64,000 bases of DNA from an uncultured Clostridia bacterium. Its GTDB lineage: Bacteria > Bacillota > Clostridia > Christensenellales > CAG-917. The stretch is from contig CANPWB010000006.1 in NCBI GenBank assembly GCA_947581925.1, positions 1-64,000 on the forward strand. Direction: 5' to 3'. Below the pieces are notes generated by a model. The model did not search any database and had not been told where the DNA came from. It saw nothing but the letters and a program-made list of their open reading frames with translations. The position numbers were made by a program, and so were the translations under genes. Below, one piece after another: positions 26,693 to 36,509 of this stretch. Every line of letters begins with the position of its first letter. Positions within the stretch are counted from its first letter, which is position 1.

Positions 26693-27364
26693 ATGCAAAA
26701 AAGTTTGACTGCAAAAAGACAAAGCTCTCTCAGGCGGACCGCAAGGCTTGCGGTCATCGCTATGTTCGTAGCGCTCATCACGGTTGGAGCGTTCATCAAA
26801 TTTCCCATAGGCATTGTGCCTGTCAGCATGCAAATGTCTGTCTGCATACTTTGCGCGCTCACGCTGGGGCCGTGGGAGAGCCTCGCCGCCGTCGCCATAT
26901 ACATCGCGATGGGGCTCATCGGCATACCCGTGTTCACCGCGGGCGGAGGGTTTTCGTACGTGCTACAACCAACTTTCGGCTATCTCGCGGGCTATCTCAT
27001 CGCGCTACCCGTATGCGGCGTCATCGCGCGAGGGGTGCGCAGTGACGCGCCAATAAGGTTTTGGAGGTTGTTGCTCGGCGCGCTTGCCGCGACCGCCATA
27101 ACCTACACCTGCGGAGTCATGTATATGTACTGTTTGCTCAACTTCTATGTCGGCAGCGGCATAGAAATAGGCAAAGCGTGGCTCACGGGATGCGCCGTAT
27201 TTTTGCCTACGGATCTCACCTGGTGCGTGGTAGGCTCGCTCGTCGCCCGCCGCGTCGTCCCCATAATAGACCGCGAAAAGCTGACGGGCAGGGGCATGCG
27301 TAAGGAGCTTATGTACCTGCCATATACCCGCGAAAATCCCGCGGAGAGGGGGATTTCGGACTAA
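26693..27364 (+). CDS. bioY: biotin transporter BioY
   Basis: KFPIGIVPVSMQMSVCILCALTLGPWESLAAVAIYIAMGLIGIPVFTAGGGFSYVLQPTFGYLAGYL. Confidence 0.95.
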   Translation: MQKSLTAKRQSSLRRTARLAVIAMFVALITVGAFIKFPIGIVPVSMQMSVCILCALTLGPWESLAAVAIYIAMGLIGIPVFTAGGGFSYVLQPTFGYLAGYLIALPVCGVIARGVRSDAPIRFWRLLLGALAATAITYTCGVMYMYCLLNFYVGSGIEIGKAWLTGCAVFLPTDLTWCVVGSLVARRVVPIIDREKLTGRGMRKELMYLPYTRENPAERGISD

Positions 27365-27654
27365 TCCGCCCGCACGCGAAAATCCCGCCGAGCGTATAGC
27401 AGACGCATTCAATGCCACCGAAGGGGAAATTTCCGACTGAAACGATTTCCAACTACATTTTGAAAATGCGCGCCCCTATGTGGGCTCCTCGCCCACACCT
27501 CGGCAAAGGGCGTTTTGCCCTTTGGGTCCCAAGTTAAAAACGCACTTAAACGACAGAAAAATGCAGTTTATTCGGAAAATATGTCGCGTTTGTTGATTGA
27601 AACAATTGCAATTTTAATATAAAGATAGAGGTTTATAAAAAATTGTAGCGCAAT

Positions 27655-27879
27655 TCAGCGGTCGGTGCGGGGGTAGGGGGTGCGTTCGGAGGTCAAGCCC
27701 AAAAGATAATCGACGCTCGTGCCGTAAAAGTCGGCGAGCTTGATGAGTATTTCGGTGGGGATGTCGTTCTCGCCCGTCTCGTACTTGGAATAGCCCGTCT
27801 GCGACATGCCGAGCATTTTTGCGACTTCGGTTTGATTGAGGTCGCTGTCATTGCGAAGGTCTCTTATTCGAGGGTACAT
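27655..27879 (-). CDS. XRE-family HTH regulator
   Basis: IRDLRNDSDLNQTEVAKMLGMSQTGYSKYETGENDIPTEILIKLADFYGTSVDYLLGLT; alternative upstream start at 27903. Confidence 0.9.
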   Translation of the reverse strand: MYPRIRDLRNDSDLNQTEVAKMLGMSQTGYSKYETGENDIPTEILIKLADFYGTSVDYLLGLTSERTPYPRTDR

Positions 27880-27936
27880 TTTCACTCCCTTTTTTCTGTT
27901 CATAGCAGCAAGCTTGCGGATAATACGAATTATAGT

Positions 27937-27982
27937 TAATCTGTTTCAGATTATTGACTTTTAACCTGTTTTAGGTTATAAT
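27937..27982 (+). promoter_or_regulatory. promoter TTGACT(27954)-17-TATAAT(27977) with operators TAATCTG-TTT-CAGATTA (27937-27953) and TAACCTG-TTT-TAGGTTA (27962-27978)
   Basis: Direct reading; second operator occupies the promoter spacer. Confidence 0.8.
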
Positions 27983-28088
27983 TCTCAATATATCTACAAT
28001 GTGAGACAGCCGAAAATTCAGCAAGCAAATAAATTCAGCAAGCAAATATTGTACGCGCACACGCTCGCGCGCAATTTAGCCGCAAATG

Positions 28089-28118
28089 TTGACATCGCGC
28101 TGCCACCTGCGATATAAT
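28089..28118 (+). promoter_or_regulatory. promoter TTGACA-18-TATAAT
   Basis: TTGACA 28089-28094, TATAAT 28113-28118; predicted start at about 28125. Confidence 0.75.
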
Positions 28119-28124
28119 AAGGCC

Positions 28125-28290
28125 GCCACAATCTGAATAGTTTACAGTAAATTGCACTTATATGGCCAACAAGTGCATTTCTTGGTGTGCAATTTACTGT
28201 ACATATCAAAGATTGTGGCAGATCGGACAAGAGTGCACTTGTTATATATGACTGCTTTATGAGCGTGCGCCCTTGTCGGGCGCATTTTTT
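28125..28290 (+). ncRNA. candidate structured RNA with nested stems, loop pseudoknot and intrinsic terminator
   Basis: P1 28125-28134/28210-28219; P2 28143-28157/28187-28201; pseudoknot 28168-28177/28234-28243; terminator 28266-28290. Confidence 0.65.
28266..28290 (+). terminator. intrinsic terminator TGCGCCC-ttgtc-GGGCGCA-TTTTTT
   Basis: Perfect 7-bp stem and U6 tract. Confidence 0.9.
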
Positions 28291-28328
28291 GTACATCAAT
28301 ATCGGCGAATAGCCGAGAAGGAGAGACT

Positions 28329-31300
28329 ATGAAAAGAAAAAGCAAAATCTTACTAGCCCTGCTTGTAGTGGCATTGCTCATCTGCATCGTGACGGTCACG
28401 CTTGCCGCATGCGACGGGGACAAGGGCTCAAACCCGAACGGCGGGACCGGCGGCACGACGCCGGGTGGCGGAGGCGACACTCCGGGCGGTGGCGGAGGCG
28501 GTACAACTCCGGGCGGTGGCGACACTCCGAGCGTGACTACATACTACACCGTCTCATTCAATACGATGGGAGGAACGCCGATTGATCCCGTTCAAGTTGA
28601 ATCGGGAAAAACCGTTGCGCGTCCTAAAGATCCTACAAAGGCGGGGTCGAGTTTTGTCAATTGGTATCTCGACGCCGACAGGGAGGGCGATCCCTACGAC
28701 TTTTCGTCCAAAGTTGTCAAAGACATAACGCTGTACGCCTTGTGGAACGACGAAAACTTTACTGTGACTTATGACACGGACGGCGGATATCCGATACCGA
28801 AATACAGCACCGTGACGTATGGCACGCAAATAAGCGAGCCTACCGCACCCAAAAAGCAAGGTTTTACGTTGGAAGGCTGGTACAAAGATCCGCAATTGAA
28901 GAATAAGGTAAGTTTTCCGTTTAAGGTCGAACAATCCACTGTGCTTTATGCCAAGTGGAATGACAACGACGCTCTTACCGTAAACTACAAGATCTGCTAT
29001 GACTACGACAATTGGCTGGGGACTTCTGACGCGCTATATACCGCGGATATAAAAGACGTCATGCCTGCCGATAGCGTTTACAGCGTCGAGAGGGGCGGAA
29101 AACTCGATTTTCCCGGCAAACCCGGCGATATTCAAATCGGCGACAGATCCTATGAATTTTATTACTGGTCATTGGATAGTTCTTACCATACAGCTCAAAC
29201 GAGGGCCGCATTGTTTCCCATTGTATGCGAAGAGTCGGACATAACGCTGTATGCTGTTTACGGAAGCAAACATGACTCCGAAAGCTATCCTCCGGCAAAA
29301 CTTGTCGTGCACGTTGACGACAACGAAAAGCCTTTTGAAATATATGGATATAAAGGCCACAATGTATACCTCGCGAATCTTGACGCTGCCAACCCAAATC
29401 CTTTTTATACGGATTTTAACAATTGCTGTTTTAACGGGCAACGCCCCACGGGTTATTATAAGAGCAAAGAGTTTACGATCGAAAACGTATATCAAGTCCC
29501 GTTTGAACTCACAAACGACGTCAACGACGTATATATCAGATGGGAAAAGATGAAAGATGTCCCCGTGCATATTGAAAATTATACGCCCGGCGTGGACAAC
29601 GATACGAAGTGGACGGATGTTGCCGTGCCCTATGCGGGAAAACTTGAAAAACCGACGACGCAAATATCTCCTCTGGGATATACCTTCAACGCCTATTTTG
29701 TGTCTTATGACGGAGAGACATATAACGTTGTGGACGACGTCAACCGTTGGGAGTTTGATATCAACAGAGTTTATAGCGAAATTTGGCTCAAAGCGGATTG
29801 GGTGAAATCCGCAACTGTCCTTTCTTTCGACACCGACGCAGGTTATAAGCTCGGCTCGGTCTGCGTTGACGAAGGGGATAGGATAAGCTATGATATGTTG
29901 CCTGTTCCGTATAAAGAGGTAAACGGTCTTTGTTACAACTTCCTCAGCTGGGAACTTGACGGCAGAGTACTTGACGAGCATTCTGAGTTTGTTGTCGATT
30001 CCACAAAAACTCTCAAAGCTAAGTGGGGGGCGAACCCGATAGATATTTCAAATTTCGATTTTATTTTGAGCACAACAGCGAATAGATATCATATCAGGGC
30101 GAAACTCGACAAAAAAGACGATATCAAAGGAGTTTTGGAGTTGCCCATGCAATATGCGGGGGCAGATGTTACTGTCGTAGAAAGAAGCGGCTTTGAGAAC
30201 TGCACTAACATCACAAAAGTGATAGCGGGCAAAACTTACGTATCATTTTACAATCATGCATTTAAGGGTTGCAAAAATTTGCAGGAAATGCAATTTGACA
30301 GCGATAAGTTGCGGCAATTCGGCGACGGTATGCTTGAGGATTGCACTAAATTGACGACTATCGGCAGATTGAAGAGCGCTCCACGTCTTATTTGCAACGG
30401 TATATTCAATGATTGCGTAAGCCCCTCGTCTTTCTACAAGAAGGAAAATGGTCTTGCCTATTTGGAAACAGACGAGGGCAATGTGCTTTTGGGCACGATC
30501 CAATCGGAGGACAAATCGCAAACGATTCTCGCGCCTTCTCCTCAAACTCCGCTTTACAACAATGTCATTACGTTTGCCACATGGTCATTAAAGTATTTGA
30601 AAAATCTGGAGACGCTCGAGATCCCCGATAGTTGCGTTTCATTTGCGGAAGACATCTTCCCTGAGACAAAAAATTGCTCCTTGAAAAATTTGAAACTCAA
30701 CGAAAAACTTGAAAGCCATACGTTGCCGCAAAACTGGCCTGTGACGCTTGAAACGTTGCAAATGCCCTCTTCTAATAAGTCGTATACGCTCACGAACGGC
30801 TGCCTTATAAAGAATAGCGACAAGTCGTTGGTCTGTTCCACGGTCTCGGCGACGACTATTCCCGACAGCGTCAAAGTGATCGCGTCTTACGGCTGGTCCA
30901 AAAAGACGGGCGAAACGGTGCAGATCCCATCCTCGGTCGAAAGGTTGGATTCAATGGCTTTTTATCAATGCGAATATACGTCATTGGTCATCCCGGACAA
31001 CGTCGGAGCCATAGACCAAAAAGCAGTTTACCAATGCGAAAATCTCGAGAGCCTCAATATAGGCAAGAATGCAAACAAGCTCACAAACACGTTCTTCAGC
31101 TCCATAAATAGCTCAGTAATAGCGCATATAGACATAAGTCAGCAAAACGTGTTTATGCTCTCGCAAGACTCCGTTGTTTATGACAAGCAGGCGTCCCCGA
31201 TCGAGATCATTTATGCGGCGGAGGGCTACAAAGGAGATCTCACGCTCAAGGACGGATTGGAGAAAGTGGAGGAATGGACATTCGAAGGTCAATATGACAG

Positions 31301-33605
31301 ATTCGTTTTCCCAGACAGCGTAAAGGAAATCGGCGGCAATCCTTTCAGATGGGCGACCGTAAAGACGCTGTCATTCGGCGCAAACTTCCCAAAAGTCAAT
31401 GCAAATGACATTTTCGGCGCAACAAATTTAGGCACCGTTTTCGAGGTCTCCGAGAGCAATCCCTATATGATCGAAAAGGACGGCGTCGTTTACACTAAGG
31501 ACATGAAACAGATATTGTTTGTCAGCGGGAATATAAGGGATCTGAGCATACCCGACTCCGTTACATACATTGCAAACGGCATCAATTTGTTGAATTTGAA
31601 CAAGTTGACTCTGCCTGCCAGTTTCACGCTCGATATGTTCAAGAGGTTATTCTTCGGATACTCATTCTACGCAGACGGTCTCACAGAGGAAGACGAGGAG
31701 TGGATAGAACATTGGGAATGGGTAATGGACAATGAAATAACTCCGCCGACTGCCATAGCCAATGAGATCGAAATAAGCCCCGAAAACAAGGAGCTTGCCG
31801 TATACAAGGGAGTCGTGTACACCAAAGACTATCAACAACTTCTCTATATCCCTACGGGCTTTACGGGCGACCTTGAGATCCCCGTACAACTTAAGACTTT
31901 GAGCAGCGGCATACTTACGGACGCGACATCGAAATATTTGCCCGGCGAATATATGGTAAACGTGTTCTCCGATATCTACGAGCCCGAGGAGGGCGAAACT
32001 CCGCCTACGGAAAATCATATTTCGACAAAGCTGGTCATCCCCAAGGACTCCGCGCTGGAAAGCGTCGCGGACAAGGCTTTCGGAGCAACCTCTTTTAATA
32101 CTAAATTTATCGTTTCGATAAGCGAATATGATTTCTCGAACGCCTTAAAGCTCAACAGCATCGGGTCATCGGCATTCGGGACCAATGGGGACGTCACAAA
32201 AATAATCCTTCCGCAAAAAGAAATCAAGGTGGGAAGTTGGGCTTTCGGCTACTGCCCGAATCTCGCGACAATTGAGGCAGACTTTGACAAGATGATCTTG
32301 CTTGGTAGAGGAGCATTTACAGATTCGCCAAAGTTGCTCGACGAACAAAATATGTTTATCAAAAACAATGCGTTGCTGTTCTGGAAGTATGAAGGGGAGG
32401 ACGAGACTTTGCAAGTCCCCGAAGGGATCACTCGCATCATGACAGGCGCTATAGATTTGGACGATGTCCGCTGCATTAAAATTCCTTCCTCCGTTCAAAC
32501 GATAGACAAAGAAGGTGTGAGAGCAGGAGTAGTCTCCCTGTTTGAAATTCAAGTCGATCTCGACGCTATCCCCGATGGATACGCAAAGGAAGAAGGAAAA
32601 GACGTCTGGTACTCGGCTCAATACGGCTTTGTAAATATCCTTCTCAACGGAAAACAAAATGAAAAATTGTACGGTTCGGCAGACGACAGCGAGTTTTTCT
32701 ATGAATTTGATACAACGACCTCTACAGCGACGCTGATCGACGACCATACTTTGAGCTCAGAGTTGAGCGGTAAGGTGACTATACCTTCCAAAGTCAGCAA
32801 AGGCGGGCAACAATACACCGTTACGACCATAGCGGATTATGCTTTTGCACGCAGATTTATTGTGAAAACCAAAAATGCGACGGAGTATGTCCTGCCGGAT
32901 ACTATCATAACCATCGGCAAAGAAGCATTCGATAATCACGACAAGTTGGAGACTATCACGATTCCTGCAAGCGTGACGAGCATAGGCGATGACGTTTTCT
33001 CCAGATGTACTGCTCTCAAGTTTGTCGATGTGACAGAAGGCAACGCTTTATATCAAAGCAAAGACGGGGTGGTGTACAACAAACAAGATAAATCCATTTA
33101 TTTCGTGCCAAGAGCATTGCAAGGAGACGTGACCATTCTAGACGGTTGCCCGGGCTTAAGTTCGAGCTTAGAAAAAAGATTCTCTTCTTCCGGCATTGTT
33201 TCCATAGTCATTCCAGGGAGCGTTAAGAGCATAATTAGAGACGCGTTTGAATATTGCAAGAGTCTGCAGAAAGTCACAATATGCGAAGGCGTAACCAAAA
33301 TAGAGAATGGCGCATTCGACTCATGCACGGCATTGCAAGAGATAATAATTCCCGCCAGCGTGACGATCGTAGAGAACAACGCTTTCTATTCTTGCAAGGC
33401 GCTGAAAAATGTGTACTACGGCGGGAGCAAAACTACATGGGCCTCGATCTCGATCGGCAACAATAATAACAGCACGTTTAAAAACGCCGAACGTTATTAT
33501 TATGCAGACGAAGATCCGTATCTCACAAACCCGAGCGATAATGACCTGTATTGGCATTGGAACAAGGATCGCACTGCTCCCGAAGTGTGGGCAAAGCAGG
33601 ACTGA
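28329..33605 (+). CDS. giant lipoprotein: InlB B-repeats plus BspA-like leucine-rich repeats (1758 aa)
   Basis: Lipobox LAAC, Gly/Pro/Thr-rich linker, 'YTVSFNTMGGTPIDPVQVESGKTVARPKDPTKAGSSFVNWY'; many 'IGKEAFDNHDKLETITIPASVTSIGDDVFSRCTALKFV' repeats. Confidence 0.92.
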   Translation: MKRKSKILLALLVVALLICIVTVTLAACDGDKGSNPNGGTGGTTPGGGGDTPGGGGGGTTPGGGDTPSVTTYYTVSFNTMGGTPIDPVQVESGKTVARPKDPTKAGSSFVNWYLDADREGDPYDFSSKVVKDITLYALWNDENFTVTYDTDGGYPIPKYSTVTYGTQISEPTAPKKQGFTLEGWYKDPQLKNKVSFPFKVEQSTVLYAKWNDNDALTVNYKICYDYDNWLGTSDALYTADIKDVMPADSVYSVERGGKLDFPGKPGDIQIGDRSYEFYYWSLDSSYHTAQTRAALFPIVCEESDITLYAVYGSKHDSESYPPAKLVVHVDDNEKPFEIYGYKGHNVYLANLDAANPNPFYTDFNNCCFNGQRPTGYYKSKEFTIENVYQVPFELTNDVNDVYIRWEKMKDVPVHIENYTPGVDNDTKWTDVAVPYAGKLEKPTTQISPLGYTFNAYFVSYDGETYNVVDDVNRWEFDINRVYSEIWLKADWVKSATVLSFDTDAGYKLGSVCVDEGDRISYDMLPVPYKEVNGLCYNFLSWELDGRVLDEHSEFVVDSTKTLKAKWGANPIDISNFDFILSTTANRYHIRAKLDKKDDIKGVLELPMQYAGADVTVVERSGFENCTNITKVIAGKTYVSFYNHAFKGCKNLQEMQFDSDKLRQFGDGMLEDCTKLTTIGRLKSAPRLICNGIFNDCVSPSSFYKKENGLAYLETDEGNVLLGTIQSEDKSQTILAPSPQTPLYNNVITFATWSLKYLKNLETLEIPDSCVSFAEDIFPETKNCSLKNLKLNEKLESHTLPQNWPVTLETLQMPSSNKSYTLTNGCLIKNSDKSLVCSTVSATTIPDSVKVIASYGWSKKTGETVQIPSSVERLDSMAFYQCEYTSLVIPDNVGAIDQKAVYQCENLESLNIGKNANKLTNTFFSSINSSVIAHIDISQQNVFMLSQDSVVYDKQASPIEIIYAAEGYKGDLTLKDGLEKVEEWTFEGQYDRFVFPDSVKEIGGNPFRWATVKTLSFGANFPKVNANDIFGATNLGTVFEVSESNPYMIEKDGVVYTKDMKQILFVSGNIRDLSIPDSVTYIANGINLLNLNKLTLPASFTLDMFKRLFFGYSFYADGLTEEDEEWIEHWEWVMDNEITPPTAIANEIEISPENKELAVYKGVVYTKDYQQLLYIPTGFTGDLEIPVQLKTLSSGILTDATSKYLPGEYMVNVFSDIYEPEEGETPPTENHISTKLVIPKDSALESVADKAFGATSFNTKFIVSISEYDFSNALKLNSIGSSAFGTNGDVTKIILPQKEIKVGSWAFGYCPNLATIEADFDKMILLGRGAFTDSPKLLDEQNMFIKNNALLFWKYEGEDETLQVPEGITRIMTGAIDLDDVRCIKIPSSVQTIDKEGVRAGVVSLFEIQVDLDAIPDGYAKEEGKDVWYSAQYGFVNILLNGKQNEKLYGSADDSEFFYEFDTTTSTATLIDDHTLSSELSGKVTIPSKVSKGGQQYTVTTIADYAFARRFIVKTKNATEYVLPDTIITIGKEAFDNHDKLETITIPASVTSIGDDVFSRCTALKFVDVTEGNALYQSKDGVVYNKQDKSIYFVPRALQGDVTILDGCPGLSSSLEKRFSSSGIVSIVIPGSVKSIIRDAFEYCKSLQKVTICEGVTKIENGAFDSCTALQEIIIPASVTIVENNAFYSCKALKNVYYGGSKTTWASISIGNNNNSTFKNAERYYYADEDPYLTNPSDNDLYWHWNKDRTAPEVWAKQD

Positions 33606-33645
33606 CAAAAGATAGACACTTGATTTTAAAAATCTCGCGCTAAAG

Positions 33646-33686
33646 TCACACGGCGTCGCTTGGATGGGCGGCGCCGTGATTTTTTG
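33646..33686 (+). terminator. intrinsic terminator
   Basis: CACGGCG...CGCCGTG followed by ATTTTTT. Confidence 0.8.
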
Positions 33687-33699
33687 CCCCATAAAAACT

Positions 33700-34260
33700 C
33701 GGACTAGGGGATGTTTCGACTACGCTCAACATGACAGGGGGGGGGAGTGTCGGCGCTTGGGCGCACCAGGGGGGCTCGACTGCGCTCGGGATGACAGCAA
33801 GTGAGACTAGGGGATTCCTCGACGATGCTCGGAATGACAGCGTGTGAGACCAGGGGATTTCTCGACTGCGCTACGCTCCGCTCGGAATGACATTAAAAAT
33901 ACGTTCGGACGAGGGGATTCCTCGACGATGCTCGGAATGACAAGAGGCGTGGAATGACAGTGCATTTATAACGCAACGTCGGTCTGAGCGACACGGGGTC
34001 CCCATAGAAATGAGCGACGACGTAACACAGTGTAGAAACGCACAGTGTGTGGAGCGAATTTTATGGGGTAAGAATCAGGGGATGTTTCGACAGGCTCAAC
34101 ATGACAGCGTGAGACAAGGGTGATCCTTCGACAGGCTCAGGATGACAGGTAATATAACGGTGTCATGTTGAGCGGAGCGCAGCGAAGTCGAAACATCCCC
34201 GAGTGCGAAGCAGACGTCCTCTACAAGGGGATTCCTCGACTGCGCTCGGAATGACATGGG
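33700..34260. repeat. cluster of short inverted-repeat elements (GTCAT-nnn-GAGC...GTCGA-nnn-AT family)
   Basis: Multiple ggggattcctcgac..gctcggaatgacag, gatgtttcgac..gctcaacatgacag and gatccttcgacaggctcaggatgacagg copies. Confidence 0.9.
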
Positions 34261-34442
34261 GAGGTGTCGGCGCGGATTTTTTTGATATGGCGCTTGATAT
34301 GCGCGCGGGAGTGTGGTAAAATTAGATGAAAAACAACAAAAAGGAGTTGATTTGCGTAGGACAGATTTCCGCAATCAACGCATAGAGCAAAATCAACGAA
34401 ATTAAAACAAGCAAATAAATAAACGATAAAGAGGGATTTTTT

Positions 34443-35480
34443 ATGCAAAACGAGATCAAAGAGAAGATAGACCTTTTGAATGAGCAGGGCAATATCGCAA
34501 CTCCGGGGTACGCGAAAAAGATGCTGTACGTCTACAATCGCGAGAATGTCAAGGCAAACAAAATGCGCCTCAAGGAGTGGGACTATTATTATGTCGGCAA
34601 CCAAAAGTATGCCATTTGTATCACGGTGAGCGACCTCGGCTTTGTGGGCGCGCTCAGCCTCACGATAATGGACTTCGAGACGCCGGCGCAATTCACGAAT
34701 ACGTCGATATTCCTCTTCCCGATGGGCAAGCTGAACATGCCGCGCACAAGCGAGCAGGGCGACGTATATTGGAAAAACGGCAAGGTGGAGATGGGCATCA
34801 CCAACGACGGCAAGATGCGCCACCTCACGGGCGTATATCCAAACGCGGACAAGCTCGGCACGGACGTAAGCTGGGACATCACCCTCACGGACTTTCCCGA
34901 AGAGAGCATGGTGATTGCGACTCCCTTCGACAAGGACAAGCATTTCTATTTCAACCAAAAGATCAACTGCATGACCGCGGAGGGCACACTTAAGCTCGGC
35001 GACAAGGAGTATCCCTTTGACAAAGCGGACAGCATGGGCACCCTCGATTGGGGACGCGGCGTGTGGACGTACGACAACACCTGGTATTGGGGCAGTCTGC
35101 AGACCCGTCTCGAGGACGGCAGCACCTTCGGCTGGAACATCGGCTACGGCTTTGGCAATACGGAGGCGGCAAGCGAGGACATGTTCTTCTATAACGGCAA
35201 GTCGCACAAGATAGGGCGCACTACCTTCCATATCCCCGGCGACGACGAGGGCGCGCCGCGCTATATGGAGGACTGGAAGTTCACCTCCGATGACGGCAGG
35301 CTGGATTGCACTTTCCATCCGCTCATCGACCGCTATGAGCCCTTCGACCTCAAAGTCATGTGCATGATACCGCACCAGGTCTTTGGATATGTAAGCGGCA
35401 AGTGCATACTTGACGACGGCAAGGAGATAACCCTCGACAACGTGCTGTGCTTTGCCGAGAAGGTGCACAACAAGTGGTGA
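34443..35480 (+). CDS. DUF2804-family protein
   Basis: Start LLNEQGNIATPGYAKKMLYVYNRENVKANKMRLKEWDYYYV and ADSMGTLDWGRGVWTYDNTWYWGSL. Confidence 0.85.
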   Translation: MQNEIKEKIDLLNEQGNIATPGYAKKMLYVYNRENVKANKMRLKEWDYYYVGNQKYAICITVSDLGFVGALSLTIMDFETPAQFTNTSIFLFPMGKLNMPRTSEQGDVYWKNGKVEMGITNDGKMRHLTGVYPNADKLGTDVSWDITLTDFPEESMVIATPFDKDKHFYFNQKINCMTAEGTLKLGDKEYPFDKADSMGTLDWGRGVWTYDNTWYWGSLQTRLEDGSTFGWNIGYGFGNTEAASEDMFFYNGKSHKIGRTTFHIPGDDEGAPRYMEDWKFTSDDGRLDCTFHPLIDRYEPFDLKVMCMIPHQVFGYVSGKCILDDGKEITLDNVLCFAEKVHNKW

Positions 35481-35634
35481 GAACTTGCGGCTCCTACGCG
35501 CCTATTTTGTCAAAATCGCGCAAACGTAGTGAGTTTTGCCTCAAAAAACAACAAAATTGCAATAAAAAATCCTTTCGGGTACAAGCCTTATTCGGCAATC
35601 ATCTTTGTATGCGCGCTCAGCGCGGGAGGTGGCT

Positions 35635-36351
35635 ATGCAATACAGCGGTGAAGGCGTAAACGCGCTCGTGTGCGCCGTGGACGACCTTGAAAAATCGACC
35701 TTGATCTATGTGGATCTGCGCCTGCGCGCGCTGCTCAAGTGCCTCGCGCACTATGAGGAGTTCAAAAAGGTGCTCGCCATTTGCTATCGCGGGTTCGACT
35801 ATGAGGCGGAAAAGGCGTACGCGCTCGGGCAGATAGGGGACAGCTACGTCTTCCGCCTGCCAAAGGAGCAAAAAACGCTCGTCGCGCTCGTGTCGCGTAT
35901 GCTGCTCGAGTTCGACTCAGGCGAGGCGGATATACTCACCTTCGCCGCCGCATACTTCCCGTCCGAGTCCAAGCAGGACAGCTTTGTCATTATGTGCGAC
36001 AAGATGATAGAGCCCTTCAAGCGCGCCCTCGTGGACTTTGTTTGGGAGGGCATCGACGACGGCACACAGAATATAGGCCGCGTCGCAGAGCTCGCTCCCA
36101 ACGGCCTGCGCCCCCAGACCGAACACCACCTCGTCAATATGATGAACGCCGTCAACGAGATCGCGCCCGAGGAAAGGGGAGACCTGACTATGATGATAGA
36201 AGGGCTCGCCGCCGCGCTCGACAGCCGCGATACCCTCATGATCAAGTGCATATGGCAGGGGCTCAAACTCATGCTCGGCGCCCGCAAAATGTGCGCTAAA
36301 GATGTCCGCGAGATGGATGAGCTGATGCGCCTCTACCTCATCGCAAAGTAA
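35635..36351 (+). CDS. hypothetical protein (238 aa)
   Basis: Start MQYSGEGVNALVCAVDD with upstream GGGAGG. Confidence 0.65.
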   Translation: MQYSGEGVNALVCAVDDLEKSTLIYVDLRLRALLKCLAHYEEFKKVLAICYRGFDYEAEKAYALGQIGDSYVFRLPKEQKTLVALVSRMLLEFDSGEADILTFAAAYFPSESKQDSFVIMCDKMIEPFKRALVDFVWEGIDDGTQNIGRVAELAPNGLRPQTEHHLVNMMNAVNEIAPEERGDLTMMIEGLAAALDSRDTLMIKCIWQGLKLMLGARKMCAKDVREMDELMRLYLIAK

Positions 36352-36476
36352 AAAACCACGCTATTTGGCGCTATGCTTTGTCAACGTCCATTCCCCTCAC
36401 GGTCACGTACGTCTATGTACGCTCATGCTCGGGAAATGGGCGTTTCCTTGCCTAGCATCCAAATATCGCGGTTTTT
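36351..36476. repeat. 126-bp imperfect inverted-repeat element
   Basis: AAAAACC(a)CG(c)TATTTGG ... CCAAATA(t)CG(c)GGTTTTT with inner ACGTCCATT/AATGGGCGT and GTAC..GTAC stems. Confidence 0.75.
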
Positions 36477-36509
36477 ATTAAACGTAACATTTGTCCGAGC
36501 GACACGGGG

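Noticed and set aside
28125-28290. 6S RNA, T-box or known riboswitch for the structured RNA
   Set aside because: No central 6S-like bubble closing 5' to 3' ends, no T-box NGGTGGNA-like motif, and no riboswitch core that I recognise; left unclassified pending an Rfam search.
34221-35468. 415-aa ORF antisense to the DUF2804 gene
   Set aside because: Shadow ORF; the plus-strand product has family-level similarity and an SD, this one has neither.
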